Source: JAFKFH01 sp017307375
Lineage (GTDB): Bacteria > Pseudomonadota > Alphaproteobacteria > Ferrovibrionales > Ferrovibrionaceae
Direction of reading: 5' to 3'
DNA: 64,000 bases
Assembly: GCA_965229335.1 (NCBI GenBank)
Contig: OZ245874.1
Coordinates: 2,976,001-3,040,000 of the forward strand
A model generated the notes under the pieces. The model did not search any database and was not told where the DNA came from. It saw only the letters and a program-made list of their open reading frames with translations. This document shows, piece by piece, positions 33,999 to 42,634 of this stretch (the stretch's first letter is position 1; the number at the start of each line of letters is the position of its first letter). A program made the position numbers and the translations under genes.

Positions 33999-35444
33999 AT
34001 GACCTATCAGTCCCGCATTGCCGCCGTCCGTCACGAAACCCTGCGCATCGATGGCGGCAAACCCGACAACGACCGCCGGATCGAAGTCTTCAACCCCTAC
34101 GACAATGCCCTGATCGGCACGGTGCCGAAGGCGACGGTCGCCGATGTCGAGCGCGCCTTCGCCGTCGCGGCCGACTACCGGCCGAAACTGAGCCGCCACG
34201 ATCGTTCGGTCATCCTGCGCCGCACCGCGGACATCCTGCGCCGCGATGCCGACCGGATTTCCGACCTGATCACCGCGGAATCCGGCCTGTGCAAGAAGGA
34301 CACGGTCTACGAGGTCGGCCGGGCCTGCGACGTGTTCGACCTGTCGGCCACGCTGTGCCTGCTCGACGATGGCCAGATCTTTTCCTGCGACATCTCGGCC
34401 CAGGGCAAGGCGCGCAAGATCTTTACCCAGCGCGAGCCGGTGACGGCGATTTCGGCGATCACCCCGTTCAACCACCCGCTGAACCAGGTCGCCCACAAGA
34501 TCGCGCCGTCGATCGCCACCAACAATCGCATGGTGCTGAAGCCGTCCGAGAAGACGCCGCTGACCGCGCTGCTGCTGGCCGACATCCTCTACGAGGCCGG
34601 CCTGCCGCCGCAGATGTTCCAGGTGGTGACCGGCGATCCCCGCGAGATCGGCGACGCGCTGCTGACCGATCCGCGCGCCGAGATCATCACCTTCACCGGG
34701 GGTGTCGCCATCGGCAAGTACATTGCCGGACATGCCGGCTATCGCCGCATGGTGCTGGAACTGGGCGGCAACGATCCGCTGATCGTCATGCGCGATGCCG
34801 ACCTGGAAAAGGCGGCGACGCTCGCCGCCTCGGGCTCCTACAAGAATTCGGGCCAGCGCTGCACCGCGGTCAAGCGCATCCTGGTGCAGGACGAGGTGGC
34901 CGACGATTTCGTCGCGCTGCTGCTGGAAAAGACCCGGGCGGTCAAATACGGCGACCCGTTCGATCCGGCGACCGAGATGGGCACGGTGATCGACGAGGCC
35001 GCCGCACGCTACTGCGAGGACGTCGTCGCGGAGGCGATTGCGGAAGGGGCCGAACTGCTGTGCGGCCATCATCGCCAGGGCGCGCTCTATGCGCCGACCC
35101 TGATCGATCATGTCTCGCGCAACTCGCGCGTGGTGGTCAAGGAAACCTTCGGACCGGTGTCGCCGATCCTGCGGTTCCGCGACATCGATGACGCGATCGC
35201 GCTGTCGAACTCGACCGCCTACGGCCTGTCGTCGGGCATCTGCACCGACAATCTCGACTGGATCACGCGTTTCGTCGCCGAACTGCGTGTCGGCACGGTC
35301 AACGTGTGGGAAGTGCCGGGCTATCGCATCGAGATGTCGCCTTTCGGCGGCATCAAGGATTCGGGCCTCGGCTACAAGGAAGGTGTCATCGAGGCGATGA
35401 AGGCCTTCACCAACGTCAAGACCTGGTCGCTGCCGTGGCGCTGA
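33999..35444 (+). CDS. phnY: Phosphonoacetaldehyde dehydrogenase
   Basis: 481 residues of the aldehyde-dehydrogenase superfamily. The catalytic residues are Cys288 in NSGQRCTAVKR, Glu254 in VLELGGNDP and Asn158 in TPFNHPLN. It oxidises phosphonoacetaldehyde to phosphonoacetate with NAD. The ATG at 33999 is chosen for its GAGGAGG ribosome site; the longer open frame runs back into phnA. ALDH members resemble one another, but position between phnA and pbfA makes PhnY the natural assignment. Confidence 0.93.
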   Translation: MTYQSRIAAVRHETLRIDGGKPDNDRRIEVFNPYDNALIGTVPKATVADVERAFAVAADYRPKLSRHDRSVILRRTADILRRDADRISDLITAESGLCKKDTVYEVGRACDVFDLSATLCLLDDGQIFSCDISAQGKARKIFTQREPVTAISAITPFNHPLNQVAHKIAPSIATNNRMVLKPSEKTPLTALLLADILYEAGLPPQMFQVVTGDPREIGDALLTDPRAEIITFTGGVAIGKYIAGHAGYRRMVLELGGNDPLIVMRDADLEKAATLAASGSYKNSGQRCTAVKRILVQDEVADDFVALLLEKTRAVKYGDPFDPATEMGTVIDEAAARYCEDVVAEAIAEGAELLCGHHRQGALYAPTLIDHVSRNSRVVVKETFGPVSPILRFRDIDDAIALSNSTAYGLSSGICTDNLDWITRFVAELRVGTVNVWEVPGYRIEMSPFGGIKDSGLGYKEGVIEAMKAFTNVKTWSLPWR

Positions 35445-35463
35445 TTCGCCGGATGGTGATCCG

Positions 35464-36849
35464 ATGAACGCCCACGGGACGATCGTCCCGCCCGGCGAGG
35501 GCGACACCAACTTGTCGCCCAACCGCCGGGCCTGGGCGGCCCGCCATGTCGGGGCCGATGCTGCGGCGCTGGTTGAACGCGACCGGCGCCACTTCCTGCA
35601 CCAGTCGCTGTCGACACCAGTATTGACGGCGATCGTGAAGGCCGAGGGGCTCTGGCTCGAGGATGCGGCCGGCCGCCGCTACATGGATTTCCACGGCAAC
35701 AACGTCCACCATATCGGCTACGGCCATCCCAGGCTGAAGGCGGCGCTGAAGGCGCAGATGGACGATCTGCCGTTCACCCCGCGCCGCTTCACCTCCGAAC
35801 CCGCGGTCCTGCTGGCCGAGAAGCTGGCCGAGGTCTCGCCGGGCGACCTGTCGAAAGTCCTGTTCGCGACCGGCGGGTCGGATGCCATCGACATGGCCCT
35901 GAAGCTCGCCCGCGCCGCCACCGGCCGCCACAAGACGCTGTCGTTCTGGGATTCCTTCCACGGCGCGGGCTTCGGCGGCATTTCGGTCGGCGGCGAGGCG
36001 CTGTTTCGGTCCGGCCCGGTCGGGCCGCTGCTGCCGGGCAGCAATCATGTCCCGCCGTTCGCCTGCTATCGCTGCGCCTACGGTCACGACGGGACCGACT
36101 TTGCCGCGTGCAGGCTGGCCTGCGCCCGCATGGTCGACTATGTCCTGGAAAAGGAAGGCGACGTCGCCGCCGTGATTGCCGAACCGATGCGGGCGGTGCC
36201 TTACCTGCCGCCGCCGGGTTTCTGGCAGATCGTGCGCGAGGCCTGCGATCGCCACGGCGCCCTGCTGATCTTCGACGAGATCCCCAACGGCCTTGGCAAG
36301 ACGGGGCGGATGTTTGCCTGCGAGCACGACGGCGTCGTGCCCGACATGATGGTGCTTGGCAAGTCGCTCGGCGGCGGGATGCTGCCGCTGGCTGCGCTGG
36401 TCGTCCGGCCCGATCTAGACGTCCTCGGCGACCGGGCGCTGGGCCACTACACGCACGAGAAGAATCCGCTTACGGCGCGGGCCGGCCTGACCACCATCGA
36501 GATCATCGAGGAAGAGCGGCTGGTCGAAAATGCCGCCGAAACCGGTCCGTATCTGCTGGAGCGACTGCATGACCTCAAGGACCGCCATCGCCTGATCGGC
36601 GACGTGCGCGGCCGTGGCTTTCTCGTGGGGATCGAACTTGTTGCCGACCCTGCGACGCGGGAGCCGGCATCGGCCCAGGCGGATGCGGCGATGTACCACG
36701 CGTTGACCGCCGGGCTGTCGTTCAAGACGACGATGGGCAACGTGCTGACCCTGACCCCGCCCTTGATCACCACCCGCGCCGACATCGATCGTGCGGTGGC
36801 GATCCTCGACGACGCCCTGGCCGCGGTCGCGACCGGGGACGGTGCCTGA
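35464..36849 (+). CDS. pbfA: (R)-1-hydroxy-2-aminoethylphosphonate ammonia-lyase
   Basis: 461 residues, class-III-transaminase fold but of the PbfA lyase type. Lys300 in MVLGKSLGGG binds PLP, Asp271 in LIFDEIPNG holds its nitrogen, and four Cys (201, 204, 216, 220) lie in a CYRCAYG-like segment. PbfA eliminates ammonia from (R)-1-hydroxy-2-aminoethylphosphonate to give phosphonoacetaldehyde, which feeds PhnY. Its place beside phnW-phnA-phnY fits this better than a general omega-transaminase, which remains the alternative. Confidence 0.85.
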   Translation: MNAHGTIVPPGEGDTNLSPNRRAWAARHVGADAAALVERDRRHFLHQSLSTPVLTAIVKAEGLWLEDAAGRRYMDFHGNNVHHIGYGHPRLKAALKAQMDDLPFTPRRFTSEPAVLLAEKLAEVSPGDLSKVLFATGGSDAIDMALKLARAATGRHKTLSFWDSFHGAGFGGISVGGEALFRSGPVGPLLPGSNHVPPFACYRCAYGHDGTDFAACRLACARMVDYVLEKEGDVAAVIAEPMRAVPYLPPPGFWQIVREACDRHGALLIFDEIPNGLGKTGRMFACEHDGVVPDMMVLGKSLGGGMLPLAALVVRPDLDVLGDRALGHYTHEKNPLTARAGLTTIEIIEEERLVENAAETGPYLLERLHDLKDRHRLIGDVRGRGFLVGIELVADPATREPASAQADAAMYHALTAGLSFKTTMGNVLTLTPPLITTRADIDRAVAILDDALAAVATGDGA

Positions 36850-36884
36850 TTCATCAGCCGCGTATAACTGGAGGGGAAGAACCG

Positions 36885-37907
36885 ATGAAGTTGACCATGT
36901 TGAGTGTTGCGGCCGTCATGGCCGCCACCATTGCCACGCCGGCGCTGGCCCAGGGCAAGCTGACCGTCTACACCGCGCTCGAGAACGAGCAGCTGGCGCC
37001 CTACAAGAAGGCGTTCGAGGCCGCCAACAAGGATATCGACATCCGCTGGGTGCGCGATTCCACCGGCGTCATCACCGCCCGTCTGCTGGCTGAAAAGGAT
37101 AACCCCCAGGCCGACATCATCTGGGGCGTGGCCGCGACCAGCCTGCTGATCCTCGAGCAGCAGGGCATGCTGATGCCCTACGCGCCGACGGGTGTCGAGG
37201 CGCTGAAGCCGGGTTTCCGGGATTCCAAGAATCCGCCTGCCTGGGTGGGCATGGATGCCTGGATGGGCGCCATCTGCTTCAACACGGTTGAAGCCCAGAA
37301 GCGTGGCATCGCGGCGCCGAAGTCCTGGAAGGATCTGCTGAAGCCCGAGTTCAAGGGCCAGGTCGTGATGCCCAATCCGGCATCGTCGGGCACCGGCTTC
37401 CTGTCCGTCAGCGGTTGGCTGCAGGGCTGGGGCGCCGACGAAGGCTGGAAGTACATGGACGCCCTGAACCAGAACGTGGCCGTCTACACCCATTCGGGGT
37501 CCAAGCCCTGCAAGATGGCGGCCGCCGGCGAATACGTGGCCGGCATCTCGATCGAATATACCGGCGCCTCGCTGAAGACCAAGGGATCGCCGATCGAGGT
37601 CATCCTGCCGTCCGAAGGGTCGGGTTGGGAGATGGAGGCGACCGCGATCGTCAAGGGGGCAAAGAACCTCGAGGCCGCGAAGAAGCTGGCCGACTGGGCA
37701 GCCTCGCGCCAGGCCAACGAGCTCTACGTCAACTACTACCAGGTGACGGCGATGCCCGGCATCACCAAGGATACGCCGAACTATCCGAAGGATGCCGAAG
37801 CGATGATGATGAAGAATTACGACTTCGCCTGGGCGGCGAAGAATCGTGACGCCATCCTCGCCGACTGGACCAAGCGCTACGACTCGAAGTCCGAACCGCG
37901 CGGCTGA
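36885..37907 (+). CDS. Aminoethylphosphonate ABC transporter, substrate-binding protein
   Basis: 340 residues with a signal peptide (MKLTMLSVAAVMAATIATPALA). The mature protein is of the iron/phosphonate binding family; LTVYTALENEQLAPYKKAFE, DSTGVITARLLAEKDNPQADIIWG and SVSGWLQGWG match the putative 2-aminoethylphosphonate binding proteins (AepX/PhnS types). GGAGGGG sits before the ATG. Followed by ATPase and fused permease genes. A perfect hairpin lies between it and the ATPase gene, as often found after binding-protein genes. Confidence 0.88.
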   Translation: MKLTMLSVAAVMAATIATPALAQGKLTVYTALENEQLAPYKKAFEAANKDIDIRWVRDSTGVITARLLAEKDNPQADIIWGVAATSLLILEQQGMLMPYAPTGVEALKPGFRDSKNPPAWVGMDAWMGAICFNTVEAQKRGIAAPKSWKDLLKPEFKGQVVMPNPASSGTGFLSVSGWLQGWGADEGWKYMDALNQNVAVYTHSGSKPCKMAAAGEYVAGISIEYTGASLKTKGSPIEVILPSEGSGWEMEATAIVKGAKNLEAAKKLADWAASRQANELYVNYYQVTAMPGITKDTPNYPKDAEAMMMKNYDFAWAAKNRDAILADWTKRYDSKSEPRG

Positions 37908-37920
37908 TACGTTTGACGGT

Positions 37921-37947
37921 ATGCCGGGCGGACAGGGCGCCCGGCAT
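37921..37947 (+). promoter_or_regulatory. Perfect hairpin between binding-protein and ATPase genes
   Basis: ATGCCGGGCG (37921-37930) and CGCCCGGCAT (37938-37947) are perfect complements with a seven-base loop. No T-run follows. It could partly terminate, or protect, the upstream mRNA so that the binding protein is made in excess. Its exact role is unknown. Confidence 0.6.
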
Positions 37948-37987
37948 GCCGGTTACCTGGGCTTCGAGTAAACGGGGAGACCTGACG

Positions 37988-39064
37988 ATGACGCAGCCCT
38001 ATCTGGTGCTGTCCGGAATTCGCAAGTCGTTCGGCGCGATCGAGGTGCTGAAGGGCATCGATCTCGAAATCGGTGCAGGCGAGTTCGTCTGCTTCCTGGG
38101 GCCGTCGGGCTGCGGCAAGACCACGCTGCTTCGCGCCATCGCCGGCCTCGATCGCCAGACCTCCGGCCGGTTGTGGCAGGCCGGGCGCGAGATCTCGACC
38201 TTGCCGCCCTCGGCCCGCGATTTCGGCATCGTCTTCCAGTCCTACGCCCTGTTTCCCAATCTGACGGTGTTCGAGAACATCGCCTATGGCCTGGTCAATC
38301 GCCGGCTGGCCAAGGCAGAGATCAAGGCGCGGGTCGACGAACTGGCCCGCCTGGTTCATCTCGAACCCCATATCGCCAAGTATCCGGCCCAGCTTTCCGG
38401 CGGCCAGCAGCAGCGCGTGGCCCTGGCCCGTGCCCTGGCGCTGTCGCCGGGCCTGCTGCTGCTCGACGAGCCGCTTTCGGCGCTCGATGCCCAGGTCCGC
38501 GGCCATCTGCGGGCCGAGATCAGGTCGATCCAGCGACGCCTGGGCGTCACCACGATCATGGTGACGCACGACCAGGAAGAGGCGCTGACCATGGCCGACC
38601 GCATCGTCTTGATGAACGACGGGCGGATCGAGCAGGTGGGCAGCCCGCGCGAGGTCTATGGCCGCCCGGCGACGCCGTTTACCGCGGCCTTCATCGGCCA
38701 GATGAACGTGCTGTCCGGCATCTGGGCCGACGGCTGTGCCCGGGTCGGGGCGGAGACCCTGGTCGCCGCCGAGGTCCCCGACGGGCTGGGCGATCGTGCC
38801 GATGTCACCGTCTGCATCCGGCCGGAGGATATCGGGCTGACCGCGAACGGCGCGGCCGGCGTCGCCGCGACGATCGCCGGCCTCGAATTCTGCGGCAGTT
38901 TCCTGCGACTGCACGCGGCGGCGCCATCCCTGCGGGAAGCGCCGATCGTCGTCGATCTGGCGCCGGAGCGTGCCAACGGCCTGGCGCTGGGGCCCGGCAT
39001 GGAATGCCGCCTGCATCTGCCGGGCGATCGGCTGCGTCTCTACCCCGGGACGGCCCGTCCATGA
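37988..39064 (+). CDS. Aminoethylphosphonate ABC transporter, ATP-binding protein
   Basis: 358 residues. Walker A GPSGCGKTT near 38-46, Q-loop VFQSYALFPN, signature LSGGQQQRVALARAL near 138, Walker B LLLDEPLSALD, and a switch His in VTHDQEEAL. A TOBE-like regulatory domain follows (about 245-358). Family: PotA/FbpC type, as in PhnT or AepV proteins. The start at 37988 is the family start; the frame upstream is unlikely. Ends with an ATGA overlap into the permease gene. Confidence 0.92.
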   Translation: MTQPYLVLSGIRKSFGAIEVLKGIDLEIGAGEFVCFLGPSGCGKTTLLRAIAGLDRQTSGRLWQAGREISTLPPSARDFGIVFQSYALFPNLTVFENIAYGLVNRRLAKAEIKARVDELARLVHLEPHIAKYPAQLSGGQQQRVALARALALSPGLLLLDEPLSALDAQVRGHLRAEIRSIQRRLGVTTIMVTHDQEEALTMADRIVLMNDGRIEQVGSPREVYGRPATPFTAAFIGQMNVLSGIWADGCARVGAETLVAAEVPDGLGDRADVTVCIRPEDIGLTANGAAGVAATIAGLEFCGSFLRLHAAAPSLREAPIVVDLAPERANGLALGPGMECRLHLPGDRLRLYPGTARP

Positions 39065-40770
39065 CCGAGATCCCGATGGGGACGCTCGGGGCGATCGAAC
39101 GCCCGCGGCGCGCGGTCGATGTCGAGCGGCTGGTCCATACCCTGGCGACGGTCGCGGGTGCGCTGATCCTCTTGGTGATCATCGTGCTGCCGCTGGCCGC
39201 GGTCTTCGTCAAGGCGTTCCAGGCGCGCGACGGCAGCTTTGCGGGTCTCGCCAACTTCACCGCCTATTTCGGCAATCCGGCCCTGTTCCGGTCGGTCTGG
39301 AACAGCGTGTGGGTCGCGGGGCTGGCCACGGTGATCACGGTCGGCTTGGCCTTCGTCTTCGCCTACGGCCTGACGCGGACGCGGATGCGGGGCAAGACGC
39401 TGCTGCAACTCGTCGCCATCTCGCCGCTGCTGACCCCGTCGATGCTGCCGGCAATCTCGCTGGTCTACCTGTTCGGCAACCAGGGGGTGATCAAGGACTG
39501 GCTGATGGGGCAATCGATCTACGGGCCGATCGGTCTGGTCGCGGGCTTGGTCTACTACTGCTTTCCCCATGCGTTGATGATCCTCGTCACCGCGCTGACC
39601 TTGGCCGACCAGCGGCTCTACGAGGCGGCCGAGGCCCTTGGCACGCGGCCGGCCCGTATCTTCCGCACCGTCACGCTGCCCGGCATTCGTTTCGGCCTGA
39701 TCGGCGCGGCGGCGGTCACTTTCACCTTGGCCATCACCGACTTCGGCGTCGCCAAGGTCGTCGGCGGCCGTTTCAACGTGCTGGCGACCGATGTCTACAA
39801 GCAGGTCGTCGGCCAGAACAATTTCTCGATGGGCGCGGTCGTCGGGTTGGTCCTGCTGATTCCGGCTATTCTTTCCTTTGCCGTCACCCGTGCCGCCGAA
39901 CGGCGCCAGCGCGCGGCGCTGACCGCGCGCGCCGTCCTGTTCGCGCCGCAGCCGGCCAGCTTTCGCGACACGGTGTTCCTGGTCGCCTGCGGTCTGATCG
40001 CGGTCGTGCTTGCCGTGATGCTCGGCATGTCGGCCTATGCCTCGCTGGTCAAGCTGTGGCCCTACGATCTCAGCCTGTCGCTGATCTCCTACGATTTTGC
40101 CGAGCACGACGCCGACGGCTGGTCGTCGGTCTGGAACAGTCTGCTCCTCGGTGGTGGGGCGGCCGCGGTCGGCACGGTCCTCGTCTTCGTCGTCGCCTAT
40201 CTCGTCGAAAAGGGCCAGGGGCCGCGCGGCCTGCGCGAGGCGATCCGGGTCGTCGCGCTGCTGCCGATGGCCGTACCGGGGCTGGTGCTCGGCATTGCCT
40301 ATGTCTTCTTCTTCAACCAGCCTGCCAATCCGCTGAACGGACTGGTCGGCGGCATGGCGATACTCATCATCAATACGGTCGCCCATTTCTATACGGTGGC
40401 CCACCTGACGGCGCAGACCGCGCTCAAGCAGATCGATGGCGAGTTCGAGGCGGTTTCCGCGTCGCTGCGCGTGCCGCAGTACAAGACCATGCTGCGTGTC
40501 ACCGTGCCGCTGTGCCTGCCCACGCTGATCTCGATCTTCGGCTACATGTTCGCCAATGCGCTGACCACCGCCTCGGCACTGATCTTCCTGTACGGGCCGG
40601 ATACCAAGGTTGCCTCGGTCGCCGTCATCGCGATGGACGATGCCGGCAATGTCGGCCCGGCGGCGGCGATGGCGATGGTGATCGTCTATTGCGCCGTGGC
40701 GGTGCGGCTGATCACCGCGGGGCTGAACCATCTGGTCGCCGGTCGCCTGCAACGCTGGCGGCAGCGCTGA
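39061..40770 (+). CDS. Aminoethylphosphonate ABC transporter, fused permease
   Basis: 569 residues with about twelve membrane segments: two binding-protein-dependent permease domains in one chain, with EAA-like loops near 190 (YEAAEALGTRPARIF) and 465 (FEAVSASLRVPQYKTM). This two-domain form is usual for FbpB-type and some aminoethylphosphonate permeases. The ATG overlaps the ATPase stop by four bases. The C-terminus overlaps the convergent histidine kinase gene by 59 bases, more than is usual. Confidence 0.9.
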   Translation: MTEIPMGTLGAIERPRRAVDVERLVHTLATVAGALILLVIIVLPLAAVFVKAFQARDGSFAGLANFTAYFGNPALFRSVWNSVWVAGLATVITVGLAFVFAYGLTRTRMRGKTLLQLVAISPLLTPSMLPAISLVYLFGNQGVIKDWLMGQSIYGPIGLVAGLVYYCFPHALMILVTALTLADQRLYEAAEALGTRPARIFRTVTLPGIRFGLIGAAAVTFTLAITDFGVAKVVGGRFNVLATDVYKQVVGQNNFSMGAVVGLVLLIPAILSFAVTRAAERRQRAALTARAVLFAPQPASFRDTVFLVACGLIAVVLAVMLGMSAYASLVKLWPYDLSLSLISYDFAEHDADGWSSVWNSLLLGGGAAAVGTVLVFVVAYLVEKGQGPRGLREAIRVVALLPMAVPGLVLGIAYVFFFNQPANPLNGLVGGMAILIINTVAHFYTVAHLTAQTALKQIDGEFEAVSASLRVPQYKTMLRVTVPLCLPTLISIFGYMFANALTTASALIFLYGPDTKVASVAVIAMDDAGNVGPAAAMAMVIVYCAVAVRLITAGLNHLVAGRLQRWRQR

Positions 40771-42562
40771 GGGGCAGGATCCGCGACGGCGGCAACCAGA
40801 CCTGCACCGTCGTCCCCTGGCCCGGCTCGGAGGTGATCTCCAGTCGCCCGCCATGCAGCGTGACCAGCCCCTGCGTCAGCGGCAGGCCGAGGCCGGTCCC
40901 TTCGTGATTGCGGGCAAGGCCGCTCTCCACCTGGCCGAAGGGGGTCATCGCCTTGGCGATCTCGTCGGCGGTCATGCCGATGCCCGAATCCGATACCCCG
41001 ATCACCAGGCCGCCATCCGGGTCGGTGCGCATGAAAAGATGAACGGTGCCGCGCGGCGCCGTGAACTTGATGGCGTTGGACAGCAGGTTCAGCAGGATCT
41101 GGCGCAACCGCCGTTCATCGGCGCGGACCGGCGGCAGGTCCTGCGAAATCGTCTCGGTCAGCCGGACATTGCCGCGCTGGGCGCGCGGGCGGACCAGCCG
41201 CAGGCAGGCCGCCCCGACCTCTGCCGGAATGATCGTGTCCTCCTGCAGCGAGACCTTGCCGGCCTCGATCGCGGCCACGTCGAGAATGTCGTTGATGATC
41301 CCGAGCAGATGTTCGCCCGACGAATGGATATCCTCCACATACTCGATGTACTTGGGATGGCCGAGCGCGCCGAACATCTGCGCCTTCATCATGCCACTGA
41401 AGCCCAGGATCGCGTTGAGCGGGGTGCGCAGTTCGTGGCTCATGTTCGCCAGGAAATCCGACTTGGCCCGCACCGAGCTTTCGGCTGCCCGCCAGGCATC
41501 AAGCAGCGCCGAGGTCCGGTCGGCCACACGCTGTTCCAGCGCGCCGCGCACGCCGTCGAGCTCGGCGGTCCGCCGCTGGAGCGTACGCACCAGCCTCAGG
41601 GTGAAGAACGTCGCAAAGCCGACCACCACCGTATAGGCGAGGAGCAGGGCGACGATCGCGTAGAGTTGCTTTTGCCAGGGCTCCAGCACATTGTCGAAAG
41701 GGGCCGAGGCGACGATGACGACGGGGTAGGCGTCCAGCGCGGCGTAGGCGACCACGCGGTTGCTGATGCCCATCAGGTTGGCTTCCTCGCCCATTTCGTA
41801 TGAGCCGGCCGATGCCCGCGCCAGATGCTGGCTGAACAGCCGGGTCGAAGCGATCGAGCGATCGAGCAGGTCCTCGGCGAACGGCGCACGGGCGAGCACC
41901 CGGCCGTCCCGGCGGACCAGCGCGACGGCCCCGCCGGGCTGGATCCTGACGCTGTCCAGCACCCGGACGATCGGATCGACCTCGATCGTGGCCACCGTCA
42001 TCACGATCGACTGGGCCGGTTGGGCCAATCGATGGCTGAGCGTGAAGGCCCAGCGCTTGGTCAGCCGGCTGCGCACCGTGGTGCCGACGACCGGGGTCCC
42101 GGGCGGCAGGCGCATGGTCGTCTGGTAGTAGTCGCGGTCGCCCACCTGGGCAAGCGGCGCCGGATTTCGCCCTCCCGGCAGGACGTAGAGGTTGCCCTGA
42201 CGGTCGACCAGGCGAATGCCGATTTCGCCCAGCCCGAACTGCAGGAAATCGGTGACGATGCGGCTCAGCGTCGGGTCGGTCAGCGGATCGCCGTTGCCGA
42301 TGCCGTCGAGATAGCGATCGGTCAGGGTCAGCATCAGATCGGCGGTGGCGAGCAGGCGATGGCTGTATTCGCGGATCGAGGAGACCTGCCGGGAAACCGA
42401 CAGATGCGCGGCTTCGATCGCGCGCTGGCGCTCGGAATAGAGCCAGAACGCCGAATACCCCCAGGCAAACAGCGTCGTGAGGACCGCGGTGACCAGGATG
42501 AGCATCCTGGCCCGACCGGCGGTGGCCGGCCGTGCCTGTTCCAATTCCCCAGAAACCGTCAT
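40712..42562 (-). CDS. Membrane sensor histidine kinase with extracytoplasmic sensor
   Basis: 616 residues (a TTG four codons upstream is a possible but less likely start). One membrane helix near 17-40 and another near 296-322 bracket a dCache-like periplasmic domain of about 260 residues. A coiled-coil linker follows, then HisKA with FLANMSHELRTPLNAIL (His376) and an ATPase domain with LLNLLSNAIKF, VSDSGIGM and GTGLGLPL. No receiver domain and no response regulator gene is adjacent, so an orphan or distant partner is expected. Its end overlaps the phosphonate permease gene by 59 bases. Confidence 0.9.
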   Translation of the reverse strand: MTVSGELEQARPATAGRARMLILVTAVLTTLFAWGYSAFWLYSERQRAIEAAHLSVSRQVSSIREYSHRLLATADLMLTLTDRYLDGIGNGDPLTDPTLSRIVTDFLQFGLGEIGIRLVDRQGNLYVLPGGRNPAPLAQVGDRDYYQTTMRLPPGTPVVGTTVRSRLTKRWAFTLSHRLAQPAQSIVMTVATIEVDPIVRVLDSVRIQPGGAVALVRRDGRVLARAPFAEDLLDRSIASTRLFSQHLARASAGSYEMGEEANLMGISNRVVAYAALDAYPVVIVASAPFDNVLEPWQKQLYAIVALLLAYTVVVGFATFFTLRLVRTLQRRTAELDGVRGALEQRVADRTSALLDAWRAAESSVRAKSDFLANMSHELRTPLNAILGFSGMMKAQMFGALGHPKYIEYVEDIHSSGEHLLGIINDILDVAAIEAGKVSLQEDTIIPAEVGAACLRLVRPRAQRGNVRLTETISQDLPPVRADERRLRQILLNLLSNAIKFTAPRGTVHLFMRTDPDGGLVIGVSDSGIGMTADEIAKAMTPFGQVESGLARNHEGTGLGLPLTQGLVTLHGGRLEITSEPGQGTTVQVWLPPSRILPLSAAASVAGDRRPDGSAPR

Positions 42563-42634
42563 CCTCGACCCCAATGGCGACGGGGATTTTAGACTAATTC
42601 GTTCAATTAGGGCAGCAGGGAACAGCGCGCCGGC

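Noticed and set aside
35455..35465. TGATCC near the pbfA start as an RpoE promoter
   Set aside because: No matching TA-rich -10 element at 18 bases; it lies at the pbfA start itself inside an operon.
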